NCBI GenBank assembly: GCA_965656785.1
Contig: CBFHLY010000003.1
Location: 66,194-130,193, forward strand
Source of the DNA: JALQTD01 sp965656785
Lineage (GTDB): Bacteria; Bacteroidota; Bacteroidia; Flavobacteriales_D; Sanyastnellaceae
DNA length: 64,000 bases
Reading direction: 5' to 3'
Shown here in pieces: positions 50,096 through 58,151 of this stretch. Under the pieces are notes generated by a model. The model had not been told where the DNA came from and did no database searches. It saw only the letters and a program-made list of their open reading frames with translations. Each line of letters begins with the position of its first letter. Position 1 is the first letter of the stretch. A program made the translations under genes and the position numbers.

Positions 50096-51208
50096 ATGGA
50101 GAGTTCTCAATACACGTACGCCGTCATCATGGCCGGAGGGGTGGGCACGCGGTTTTGGCCGATGTCCCGTTCTGCCCGGCCGAAGCAGTTCCTCGACATC
50201 TTGGGCACGGGGAGGTCGCTCATTCGGATGACGTACGACCGATTGAATCAGCGGATTCCAGCCGAGCGCATTTTGGTGGTGACGCAGGAGCGGTACCGGG
50301 CGCAGGTGAGCGAGCACTTGCCGGACTTGCCGACCGAGAACGTGCTGTGCGAGCCGTTCATGCGAAACACCGCGCCGTGCATTGCGTACGCGAACCACTG
50401 GGTGGCGGCGAAGGCGGGGGCGCACGCAGCGGAGGCGGCGCTGGTGGTGGCGCCGGCCGATCACTTGATTTTGGACGAGGCGGGGTTTTTGGAGACGATG
50501 GATTTGGCCTTGAACCAAACCCGTTCCACTCAACAACTCGTGACCCTGGGCATCCGGCCCTCGCGCCCCGACACCGGCTACGGCTACATCCAGTTCGAAG
50601 AAGCCGAACAGGGCATCAACGAGCGCATCCGCAGGGTCCGCACCTTCACGGAAAAGCCGAGCCTGAAAATCGCGAAGGAATTCATCGATTCGGGCGATTT
50701 CTACTGGAATTCGGGCATCTTCATCTGGAGCCTGGCGAACATTACGGCGGCGTTCGAGGCGCATTTGCCGGACATGCAAGCCCTCTTCACGGAGCGAGCT
50801 GAGGCTTTCGCTACCCCGAATGAAGGGCAAGCGATCGCGGAGATTTATGGCGATTGCGAGAACATCTCCATCGACTACGGCATCATGGAAAAGGCGCCGA
50901 ACGTCTCTGTGGTGCTCAGCGATTTCGGCTGGAGCGACCTCGGTACGTGGGCGTCGTTGTACGAGAAACTCGGACACGATGAAGCCGCGAACGGGACGGC
51001 GAACGTGGACCTCCAAGCGACCGAATCGGCGGGCAACGTCATCGTGGCCGATGGGGCCTCGAAGAAACTCGTGGCCATTCGGGGGCTGGAGGGATTCATC
51101 GTGGTGGACACGGAGGACGCGTTGTTGATTTGTCCCAAATCCGAGGAACAATGGGTCAAGTCCCTCGTTACCACCCTGAAAGTTGAGCGCGGCGAGCCGC
51201 TTGTTTGA
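50096..51208 (+). CDS. manC: Mannose-1-phosphate guanylyltransferase
   Basis: This enzyme makes GDP-mannose for glycans from GTP and mannose 1-phosphate. The 370-residue product is the single-domain form without the fused phosphomannose isomerase. The nucleotide-binding start is MAGGVGTRFWPMSRSARPKQF. APADHLI near 120, then FTEKPS and WNSGIFIWS follow, all diagnostic of the family. The downstream gene (a T9SS-sorted protein) is 62 bp away. It fits with the LPS/O-antigen genes at the left of the window. Codon third positions switch from G-rich to C-rich at about 50513-50522. Confidence 0.95.
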   Translation: MESSQYTYAVIMAGGVGTRFWPMSRSARPKQFLDILGTGRSLIRMTYDRLNQRIPAERILVVTQERYRAQVSEHLPDLPTENVLCEPFMRNTAPCIAYANHWVAAKAGAHAAEAALVVAPADHLILDEAGFLETMDLALNQTRSTQQLVTLGIRPSRPDTGYGYIQFEEAEQGINERIRRVRTFTEKPSLKIAKEFIDSGDFYWNSGIFIWSLANITAAFEAHLPDMQALFTERAEAFATPNEGQAIAEIYGDCENISIDYGIMEKAPNVSVVLSDFGWSDLGTWASLYEKLGHDEAANGTANVDLQATESAGNVIVADGASKKLVAIRGLEGFIVVDTEDALLICPKSEEQWVKSLVTTLKVERGEPLV

Positions 51209-51270
51209 GGCGAGTGCAACGTTTGATGGGTTTTCGGCGTCTTGAACGGACACCATTTAACCCATTTCAA

Positions 51271-52485
51271 ATGAAACACCTTTCCCTTTTCGCCCTCGGC
51301 CTTGGCTTGGCTTGGCAAGCTGTCGCGCAAACGCCCTTGGACGTTTCCATGTACCTCTTGGATTCATTCGGACCGGTACAAGGGGTGCAAGTCGATTTTT
51401 CAACCCAGGCTGCAGGCGCGGCGATTTCGGGTTCGGCCGTGACCGATGCCAACGGCGTGGCCTCCACGGTTTTGGATTTGCCCGCGGGGACGATGCAGGG
51501 CATGTTGACGGCATCTTACATGGACTGTGACTCCCTTTGGGTCACGATGGAGACCCCGTATTCGGTGAATGTCATCGGCGGACTGGGGCAAGTCGTGCTG
51601 ACTGGGATTTATTGCTCGGGAGATACGACGGGAGGCACGGATTGCACCTTCGTGCTCGACGGGGGCTTGACGCTCGCAGGGTCTTATCAGTACATGGTTA
51701 CCAACGTCCCGGAGGATGCGGAGGTGTGGTGGTCCATCAACGGCGCCGTCACAGGGGACCTGGGAGCGACGAGCCCGGGTTGGTTTTTCGACGCCGAGAC
51801 AGTGAACGTGGTGTGCGTGGAGTTGATTTCTGCCACGTGTGGAACGTGGACGGATTGCATCACCGTCGATTTGACGACCGGTGGCGGCGTGGATCCAGAG
51901 TGTGCAATTGCCTTTGAGTATGGCCAAACCCTTTCTCCCGCTGGCGAGCCCGTACCGGGATCCGTGGACGTTTGGCTCACCCAAGGCGATGACGCCGACA
52001 GCTACCTGTGGGACTTCGGCGACGAAGGGTACAGCCAGGAAATGACGCCTTCGCATACCTATAACGGAAACGGACCGTACCTCCTTTGCGTCACCGCGAT
52101 TTGGAACGATTCGCTCGCCTGTACGGCCCAATTCTGCGACACCTTGTCCGTGGACGAGTCGGGAACCGTCAACTTCGTGGAGGGCTTCTCCATCAACGTG
52201 TACGCGAATGGCAGCGCAGTGGGCGTTTCCGAATCGATCGAATTCGAGGCGCCCGTCCTGTTCCCCAACCCGGCCGTGGGGGCATCGGTTCAGTGGTCGG
52301 CTCCTGCAGGCATCACCGTGGCCGGTGTGGAAGCGTTCAACCTGCTGGGCGCTCGCGTCGCCGCCATCGAAGGCTTGAACATCGCGCGCGGACAGCTCGA
52401 CGTGAGCGGGTGGGCGCCTGGGCATTATGTGATTCAGTTCAAAACGAATCGCGGCATCCACGCCCGGTTGTTGTGGGTCGAGTGA
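51271..52485 (+). CDS. T9SS-sorted secreted protein with PKD domain
   Basis: The 404-residue product has a signal peptide (MKHLSLFALGLGLAWQ, cleavage near AVAQ). A carboxypeptidase-regulatory-like beta-sandwich covers about 22-100. An Ig/PKD-like stretch follows, and a PKD domain lies at about 245-310 (SYLWDFGDEGYSQEMTPSHTY). The last 75 residues are a T9SS sorting domain (VLFPNPAVGASVQWS, EAFNLLGARV, PGHYVIQFK). No enzyme domain is visible. It is probably a surface or adhesive protein delivered by T9SS. A bidirectional terminator follows. Confidence 0.85.
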   Translation: MKHLSLFALGLGLAWQAVAQTPLDVSMYLLDSFGPVQGVQVDFSTQAAGAAISGSAVTDANGVASTVLDLPAGTMQGMLTASYMDCDSLWVTMETPYSVNVIGGLGQVVLTGIYCSGDTTGGTDCTFVLDGGLTLAGSYQYMVTNVPEDAEVWWSINGAVTGDLGATSPGWFFDAETVNVVCVELISATCGTWTDCITVDLTTGGGVDPECAIAFEYGQTLSPAGEPVPGSVDVWLTQGDDADSYLWDFGDEGYSQEMTPSHTYNGNGPYLLCVTAIWNDSLACTAQFCDTLSVDESGTVNFVEGFSINVYANGSAVGVSESIEFEAPVLFPNPAVGASVQWSAPAGITVAGVEAFNLLGARVAAIEGLNIARGQLDVSGWAPGHYVIQFKTNRGIHARLLWVE

Positions 52486-52505
52486 AGCCTTGAACCCCAG
52501 GCACG

Positions 52506-52540
52506 AAAAAGGCCGGGCCCTGAGGGACCCGGCCTTTTTT
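52506..52540. terminator. Bidirectional terminator between the PKD protein and fumC
   Basis: GGCCGGGCCC, loop TGAG and GGACCCGGCC form a ten-pair stem with one mismatch, flanked by five A on the left and six T on the right. It can serve both convergent genes. Confidence 0.85.
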
Positions 52541-52557
52541 CATTCAGACCTGAAGGT

Positions 52558-53952
52558 TCATCGCCCCGTCATGTCCGCGGGCACCACCCACGCATCGTAT
52601 TCCTCAGCCGTCAAGTAGCCGGTCGCCAAAGCCGCAGCGCGTAGGGACGTGCCTTCGGTGTGCGCCTTGTTCGCGATTTCCGCGGCCTTGTAGTAGCCAA
52701 TCTTCGTGTTCAATGCCGTCACCAACATGAGGCTGTTTTCCACGAGCTCGTTGATGCGGGCGTGATTGGGCTCGATGCCGTCCACGCAATGTTCTGCAAA
52801 CGAAACGCACGCGTCGCCGAGCAGCTGAGCCGATTCGAGGATGTTCCGCGCCATCATCGGCTTGAACACATTGAGCTCGTAATGGCCTTGGGTTCCGCCG
52901 ACGGTGATGGCGACGTCGTTGCCCATGACTTGGGCACACACCATCGTCATGGCTTCGGCTTGGGTCGGGTTGACCTTGCCTGGCATGATCGAAGAACCGG
53001 GCTCGTTCGCGGGGATCAGCAGTTCGCCGATGCCGGAACGCGGTCCGGAGGCCATCATCCGGATGTCGTTCGCAATCTTGTTCAAGGAAACAGCCAACTG
53101 CTTGAGCGCCCCGTGCGATTCCACCACCGCGTCGTGGGCGGCAAGCGCTTCGAACTTATTCGCTGCGGTGACAAACGGATGCCCCGTCAACGCCGCGATG
53201 TGATCTGCTACCCGCTCGGAATATCCCGCCGGCGTGTTGATGCCTGTGCCCACAGCCGTTCCGCCCAAGGCGAGCTCCGACAAATGGGACAGCGTGTTGC
53301 GCAGGGCGCGCATCCCGTGATTCAATTGAGCCACGTAGCCCGAGAATTCCTGACCGAGCGTCAACGGCGTCGCGTCCATCAAGTGCGTGCGCCCGATTTT
53401 CACCACGTCCGCAAACGCCTCCGCCTTGGCCGCGAGGGCATCGCGCAACCGCTGCACGCCGGGCAAGGTGGTTTCCACGATGCGCGAGTACGCCGCGATG
53501 TGCATCGCCGTGGGGTACGTGTCGTTGGAGGACTGCGATTTGTTCACGTCGTCGTTCGGGTGCACCGGCCGCTCGCCTTCGCCCAACTTGCCCCCGGCTA
53601 GCACGTGCGCTCGGTTCGCCACCACCTCGTTGACGTTCATGTTCGATTGGGTCCCCGAGCCCGTTTGCCAAACCACCAACGGAAACTGGTCATCCAGCTT
53701 TCCTTCCAACACCTCATCGCACGCTGCGGCAATCAAGTCGCGCTTTGCAGGGTCGAGCACCCCGAGGTCGGCATTGGTCATCGCCGCGGCCTTTTTCAGG
53801 TAAGCAAACGCCCGCACGATTTCCATCGGCATGGAGCCCGCAGGCCCGATGCGGAAGTTGTTGCGTGAGCGCTCCGTTTGGGCTCCCCAGTAGACATCAG
53901 CAGGCACCTGGACTTCGCCAATGGTGTCCTTTTCAATTCGAAATGAATTCAT
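52558..53952 (-). CDS. fumC: Fumarate hydratase, class II
   Basis: FumC interconverts fumarate and malate in the citric-acid cycle. The 464-residue enzyme has the fumarase/aspartase signature GSSIMPGKVNPTQAE near 320, the active-site region TGSGTQSNMNVNEV near 100 and QSSNDTYPTAMH near 138. The iron-independent class II form is fitting for an aerobe. The gene follows prfB after 17 bp on the same strand. Confidence 0.97.
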   Translation of the reverse strand: MNSFRIEKDTIGEVQVPADVYWGAQTERSRNNFRIGPAGSMPMEIVRAFAYLKKAAAMTNADLGVLDPAKRDLIAAACDEVLEGKLDDQFPLVVWQTGSGTQSNMNVNEVVANRAHVLAGGKLGEGERPVHPNDDVNKSQSSNDTYPTAMHIAAYSRIVETTLPGVQRLRDALAAKAEAFADVVKIGRTHLMDATPLTLGQEFSGYVAQLNHGMRALRNTLSHLSELALGGTAVGTGINTPAGYSERVADHIAALTGHPFVTAANKFEALAAHDAVVESHGALKQLAVSLNKIANDIRMMASGPRSGIGELLIPANEPGSSIMPGKVNPTQAEAMTMVCAQVMGNDVAITVGGTQGHYELNVFKPMMARNILESAQLLGDACVSFAEHCVDGIEPNHARINELVENSLMLVTALNTKIGYYKAAEIANKAHTEGTSLRAAALATGYLTAEEYDAWVVPADMTGR

Positions 53953-53969
53953 ATCGCGTTGGTTTCAAT

Positions 53970-55076
53970 TCAATCTTGCTCCGCAGCAGCGCCCTTGCCT
54001 GCTTGCATGAGGTAGGCCTTGAGGAAGCCCTCGATTTCGCCGTTCATGACCGCGTCCACGTTGCTCGTTTCGTGGTTCGTGCGGACGTCTTTCACCATCT
54101 TGTACGGCTGCATGACGTAAGAGCGGATTTGGGAGCCCCATTCGATCTTCTTCTTGCCCGCCTCGATTTCCGCACGCGCTTCGTTCCGCTTCGCGAGTTC
54201 CATTTCGAAGAGCTGGCTTTTCAACAGCTGCATCGCCTTCTCCTTGTTGCCCAGCTGGGAACGGGTTTCCGTGTTGTCGATGATGATGCCGGTGGGGGCG
54301 TGACGCAGGCGAACGCCGGTTTCCACCTTGTTCACGTTTTGGCCTCCAGCGCCGCCTGAACGGAAGGTTTCCCACGTGATGTCCGACGGGTTCACCTCGA
54401 TTTCAATGCTGTCATCCACCAGCGGGTAGACGTAGACGGAAACGAAGGAAGTGTGGCGCCGGGCCTGGCTGTCAAAGGGGCTGATGCGGACCAAACGGTG
54501 AACCCCATTCTCCCCCTTGAGCATTCCGAAGGCGAACGGCCCTTCGAACTCCAACGTGACCTGCTTGATGCCGGCCACGTCGCCGTCCTGCAAGTCCAAC
54601 TCCTTGACCTTGAAGCCCGCGCGATCGCCATACATGCGGTACATCCGCATGAGCATCGCAGCCCAGTCACAGCTTTCCGTCCCTCCCGCTCCCGAGGTGA
54701 TCTGCATAACGGCGTTGAGGTTGTCCTCCTCCGCACTCAGCATGTTCTTGAATTCCAATTCGTCCACCGCAGCCATCGCGGCCTTGAACGCCTCATCCAC
54801 TTCGGACTCTTCCGCCTCGCCGGCTTTCGCGAATTCAAGGAGGACGGCGGCGTCCTCAACGGCGGACTCGCAGGCCGAATAGCTTTCCGTCCATGTTTTG
54901 AGCGTTCGAATGCGCCGCATCACCGACTCGGCCTGCTTCGGATCGTTCCAAAACTCCGGGTCCTGGGTGTGTTTCTCCTCTTCGGCAATCTCCATCATTT
55001 TCGATTCGATTGCCAAATAGCCCTTCAGGTCTTTGACGCGGCTGCGCAAGCCGTTGATGTGGTCCAAGGTGATCAT
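53970..55076 (-). CDS. prfB: Peptide chain release factor 2, without programmed frameshift
   Basis: RF2 ends translation at UGA and UAA. The 368-residue product has the catalytic GGQ at about 244-246 (in GGAGGQNVNKVETG) and the SPF tripeptide in RISPFDSQARRHTSF, which selects RF2 specificity. In E. coli the gene needs a +1 frameshift at a UGA after residue 25. At the matching place here (RVKDLKGYLAIESK) the frame is continuous and the codon after Leu is GCA, so autoregulation by frameshifting is absent. The start ATG 55076 is supported by a TACTTTTG box. Confidence 0.96.
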   Translation of the reverse strand: MITLDHINGLRSRVKDLKGYLAIESKMMEIAEEEKHTQDPEFWNDPKQAESVMRRIRTLKTWTESYSACESAVEDAAVLLEFAKAGEAEESEVDEAFKAAMAAVDELEFKNMLSAEEDNLNAVMQITSGAGGTESCDWAAMLMRMYRMYGDRAGFKVKELDLQDGDVAGIKQVTLEFEGPFAFGMLKGENGVHRLVRISPFDSQARRHTSFVSVYVYPLVDDSIEIEVNPSDITWETFRSGGAGGQNVNKVETGVRLRHAPTGIIIDNTETRSQLGNKEKAMQLLKSQLFEMELAKRNEARAEIEAGKKKIEWGSQIRSYVMQPYKMVKDVRTNHETSNVDAVMNGEIEGFLKAYLMQAGKGAAAEQD

Positions 55077-55082
55077 GCCCTG

Positions 55083-55090
55083 CAAAAGTA
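55083..55090 (-). promoter_or_regulatory. -7 promoter box of prfB
   Basis: TACTTTTG on the minus strand matches TAnnTTTG and ends six bases before the prfB ATG. Confidence 0.5.
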
Positions 55091-55117
55091 CTCAACGCAG
55101 CGCGTTGCCCCACGGCC

Positions 55118-55561
55118 TCAATCCGACCGTTCCCAACGCGACAGCGATGCGAAAATTTCGCTCAATCCGAAGCCGCGTCCGACCAACCACCGCACCACCC
55201 GATCGCGGCCTTCGGGCAATTCGCTCGCCCTGCGAGCCACCAACCGCTCCAGCCCTTCGTTGAACACCGTTTCGCGTTGGGCCGACATGGCCCGTTCAAT
55301 TGCGGCTGAATCAACGCCCTTCGCACGCAAGCCCGCACGGATTTTCGCTGGACCCCACGCCTTGTGCTCAGCGCGCGCCCGAACGAACGACTCGGCGAAC
55401 CGGGCCTCGTTCAGGTAATCCTCCTCCACCAACAGCTCCAAGAGGTGCTCGATTTCTTCTGCATCCACCCCCCGACGCCGCAACCTTTCCCTTGCGTCCT
55501 GCGTACAGCGTTCCTGCGCAGAGCACCACTTGCGCGCCGCATCGGCCTCCTTTTCCTTCAT
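55118..55561 (-). CDS. recX: Regulatory protein RecX
   Basis: RecX modulates RecA filaments. The 147-residue all-helical product shows the typical three-helix repeats: ARERLRRRGVDAEEIEHLLELL, DYLNEARFAESFVRARAEHKAWG and KIRAGLRAKGVDSAAIERAM. recA is not in the window. It lies 41 bp upstream of prfB on the same strand and is divergent from the DUF349 gene by 82 bp. Confidence 0.88.
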   Translation of the reverse strand: MKEKEADAARKWCSAQERCTQDARERLRRRGVDAEEIEHLLELLVEEDYLNEARFAESFVRARAEHKAWGPAKIRAGLRAKGVDSAAIERAMSAQRETVFNEGLERLVARRASELPEGRDRVVRWLVGRGFGLSEIFASLSRWERSD

Positions 55562-55643
55562 CGAAGTGAAATTGGGACCAAATCACGGGGCGTGCAAGGG
55601 TTTCTGCGATATTTGTCGAAACATTCCCAAAAACCCCGCCCTC

Positions 55644-57350
55644 ATGCGGTCTGACATTTTGAAACGTATCCAGGACCTCCTTCAGAACGAGGACTTGGAG
55701 GCCATCCGCAAGGATGTCCGCAGTGCCATTGAAGACTTCCGCGCGATGAACCACGAGGACATCCGCAACCAACGCGACGCTTGGTCCAAGCGCGAAGATC
55801 GCGATCCCGACGAAGTGTTCGAATACGTTCCGGCACCGGAACAAGAAGCGTTCGACGAAGCCGTTGTGGCTTTCAAGGAACGCGAAAAAGCCTGGCGGCA
55901 CCAGGTTGCCGAAGAACAGCGAGCGAATTTGGCCAAAAAAGAGGCCATGCTCGATCGGCTGCGGAAAACGATCCAAGAGGAGGAGAACATCGGCGCTGCC
56001 TTTGCCGCATTCCATGCGGTTCGCGAGGAATGGGAACAGGTCGGCGATGTGCCAGGCGACAAGTACAAGGAGATCCACGACACCTATTATCGGTTGCGGG
56101 ACGACTTCTTTTACAACATCAACATCTACAAGGAGTTACAAGACAACGACCTCAAGAAAAACCTGGCTCTTAAGGAGGCGCTGCTCGAACAAGCGAAGCA
56201 ATTGACGAGCATCGAAGACCTCATGGAGCGCGAAAAAGTCGCCCGCAACTTGCAGCGGCAGTGGCTTGACGTGGGGCCTTCCCCGCGCGAAAACTACAAG
56301 GAGCTCGGCGACGAATTCTTTGGTCTGGTTCGTCCGATTTACGACGCCGTCAAGGAATACTACGACGGCATTCGGGCCACCCACGCGGAAGCAGCGGAAA
56401 AGAAAGCCGCACTCATCGAAGACCTGCGTGCGCTCGTTGCCGAAGAAGTGGAAAATTCCCATCCCGCTTGGTCAGAAGCCACGGGGAAAATCCTCGAATT
56501 GCAAAAGCAGTGGAAGGCATGCGGTTTTGCAGGCCGGGAGAAGAACGAGGAACTGTGGACGACCTTCCGCGATTTGGCCGATGTCTTTTTTAAGCGCAAA
56601 CAGCTGTTCTACGATCAACTCAAGTCGTTGGGCAAGGAGAACCGGGAGAAAAAGGAGGCACTCATTGCCCGAGCTGAAGCCTTGAAAGACAGCACGGACT
56701 GGCGTGCCACCTCGGATGAACTCATCTCGTTGCAAAAGCAATGGAAGGAAGTGGGGCCGTGTTCTGCTGGAGAAGAACAGCGTTTGTGGCGCAAGTTCCG
56801 CAAGGCGCAAGACGCCTTCTTCAAGGCGAAAAAAGCGCAGTTCGCTGACCGGTACGAAACCGAGGCCGCGAACTTGAAAGAGAAAGAAGCCCTCATCAAT
56901 CGCATTGAACAATTCGAGCTGACCGGTGACCGCAAGTCGGACCTTGACCAACTCAAAGAATTCAGCACCGAATGGAACGGCATCGGACACGTGCCGCGGA
57001 AAAACCTGGATGCCATCATGGGCCGGTTCCGCAAGGCCATGGACGAGAAGTACGACTCCCTGAGTGCCTTGCGCTCCGAACGTTCGATTGAACACTACCG
57101 CGAACGGGTAGGGAATTTGGCCTCCAACGATTCGAATCAGCTGCGCCGGGAACAAAGCATCCTTCGTGAAAAAATCGATCGCTTGAGCAGCCGCGTGGCA
57201 AAGACGGAGGAGAACATCGAACGGTTCACGGGAAAGGGCGCCGAAGCCATCCGGGAACAGTACGAGAAGTCCATCCGCGCAGACAAGCGCGAAATCGACG
57301 AAATCAAAGAAAAGCTTCGCTTGTTGCGCGCAGCAACCCAAGCAAATTGA
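55644..57350 (+). CDS. DUF349-repeat coiled-coil protein
   Basis: The 568-residue cytosolic protein is made of DUF349 repeats, each a helical unit of about 75 residues. At least five carry the W...VG/IG-like turn: EEWEQVGDVPGDKY, RQWLDVGPSPRENY, KQWKACGFAGREKN, KQWKEVGPCSAGEE and TEWNGIGHVPRKNL. The ends are strongly charged and likely coiled coil (last 90 residues). The family is widespread in Bacteroidota with no settled function. The ATG at 55644 gives the start MRSDILKRIQDLL. A strong hairpin terminator follows. Confidence 0.88.
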   Translation: MRSDILKRIQDLLQNEDLEAIRKDVRSAIEDFRAMNHEDIRNQRDAWSKREDRDPDEVFEYVPAPEQEAFDEAVVAFKEREKAWRHQVAEEQRANLAKKEAMLDRLRKTIQEEENIGAAFAAFHAVREEWEQVGDVPGDKYKEIHDTYYRLRDDFFYNINIYKELQDNDLKKNLALKEALLEQAKQLTSIEDLMEREKVARNLQRQWLDVGPSPRENYKELGDEFFGLVRPIYDAVKEYYDGIRATHAEAAEKKAALIEDLRALVAEEVENSHPAWSEATGKILELQKQWKACGFAGREKNEELWTTFRDLADVFFKRKQLFYDQLKSLGKENREKKEALIARAEALKDSTDWRATSDELISLQKQWKEVGPCSAGEEQRLWRKFRKAQDAFFKAKKAQFADRYETEAANLKEKEALINRIEQFELTGDRKSDLDQLKEFSTEWNGIGHVPRKNLDAIMGRFRKAMDEKYDSLSALRSERSIEHYRERVGNLASNDSNQLRREQSILREKIDRLSSRVAKTEENIERFTGKGAEAIREQYEKSIRADKREIDEIKEKLRLLRAATQAN

Positions 57351-57367
57351 GCTTTCATTCAATAATG

Positions 57368-57403
57368 AAAAACCCTGTAAGGCCATGCTTTACAGGGTTT
57401 TTT
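57368..57403. terminator. Bidirectional terminator after the DUF349 gene
   Basis: AAAAACCCTGTAA and TTACAGGGTTTTT pair perfectly over 13 bp around a nine-base loop; the A and T runs make it work for both the plus-strand gene and the opposing deacetylase gene. Confidence 0.9.
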
Positions 57404-57418
57404 AGTTTCAATTGAAGC

Positions 57419-58060
57419 TTACCACTCCTCGTGCTCACCGGGAAATGAAAAGCACCGGTAGCCCTCGTCAGCGAGCCAATCAAGGTAACGCGGCAACGTC
57501 GAGAGCATGCGGGGGGCGGCGCGCTCAGAATCGTGAAACACCACGATGGCACCGGGTCGGGTGTGCGTTCGGAGGCGGTTGAAGCAGTCGTCAGGGGTTT
57601 GGGTGGCGTCCCAATCGCCGCTGAGCACGTCCCACATCACGATGCGCGTGTGGCCTTGGAGCGCCTCGGCCTGTTGCCGAGAAATGCGCCCGTACGGCGG
57701 GCGAAACCACCGGCCGTCGCCCACGAGTTCGCGGCATCGGACGTAACTGCGCAGGTAAGACCACGTCGGCGTTTCCCAACCCGATTCGTGTTGGTGAAGG
57801 TGGTTGCCGATCGCGTGCCCGGCTGCGCGCAATTCGATGGCGACTTCGGGGTAGCGCTCGAGGTTTTGGCCCACGCAAAAGAACGTAGCGGGAGCGCGGT
57901 AGCGGGCGAGGATCCGCATCACTTCCCGGGTGACTTCCGGGTGCGGACCGTCGTCGAACGTCAGGTAAACCGCGGGAACCCCGTCGCGGGTCCGGGGACC
58001 GTTCCACGTGAGGTGGCTGGCCACGGCCTTGAGAATGGGAGGAGTCTTCGAAAGGTACAC
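57419..58060 (-). CDS. Polysaccharide deacetylase (NodB domain)
   Basis: The 213-residue product is a carbohydrate esterase 4 enzyme that removes N-acetyl groups from glycans or peptidoglycan. Motif 1 is LTFDDGPHPEV (catalytic Asp pair), motif 2 is GNHLHQHES (metal His) and motif 3 is WFRPPYGRIS. Motif 4 is DVLSGDWDAT, and the last His is in VVFHDSER, so all are intact. There is no clear signal peptide. Translation probably begins at GTG 58060, since no ATG lies nearby. A TAACTTGC box upstream may be the promoter. Confidence 0.9.
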   Translation of the reverse strand: MYLSKTPPILKAVASHLTWNGPRTRDGVPAVYLTFDDGPHPEVTREVMRILARYRAPATFFCVGQNLERYPEVAIELRAAGHAIGNHLHQHESGWETPTWSYLRSYVRCRELVGDGRWFRPPYGRISRQQAEALQGHTRIVMWDVLSGDWDATQTPDDCFNRLRTHTRPGAIVVFHDSERAAPRMLSTLPRYLDWLADEGYRCFSFPGEHEEW

Positions 58061-58124
58061 CGGGAAGGGTTTGGCTTGCGCAAGTTAGCGGAAACCAAAC
58101 AGCGCCCGGAGTCCTCAACGGCGC

Positions 58125-58132
58125 TACCTTTG
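58125..58132 (+). promoter_or_regulatory. -7 promoter box of leuS
   Basis: TACCTTTG matches TAnnTTTG exactly; the leader to ATG 58152 would be about 14 bases. Confidence 0.45.
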
Positions 58133-58151
58133 CGGCCAAAGATCGCAACCC

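Noticed and set aside
58060..58090. Signal peptide for the polysaccharide deacetylase
   Set aside because: The frame is closed by TAA shortly upstream of the GTG start and no hydrophobic segment exists, so an exported form cannot be supported.
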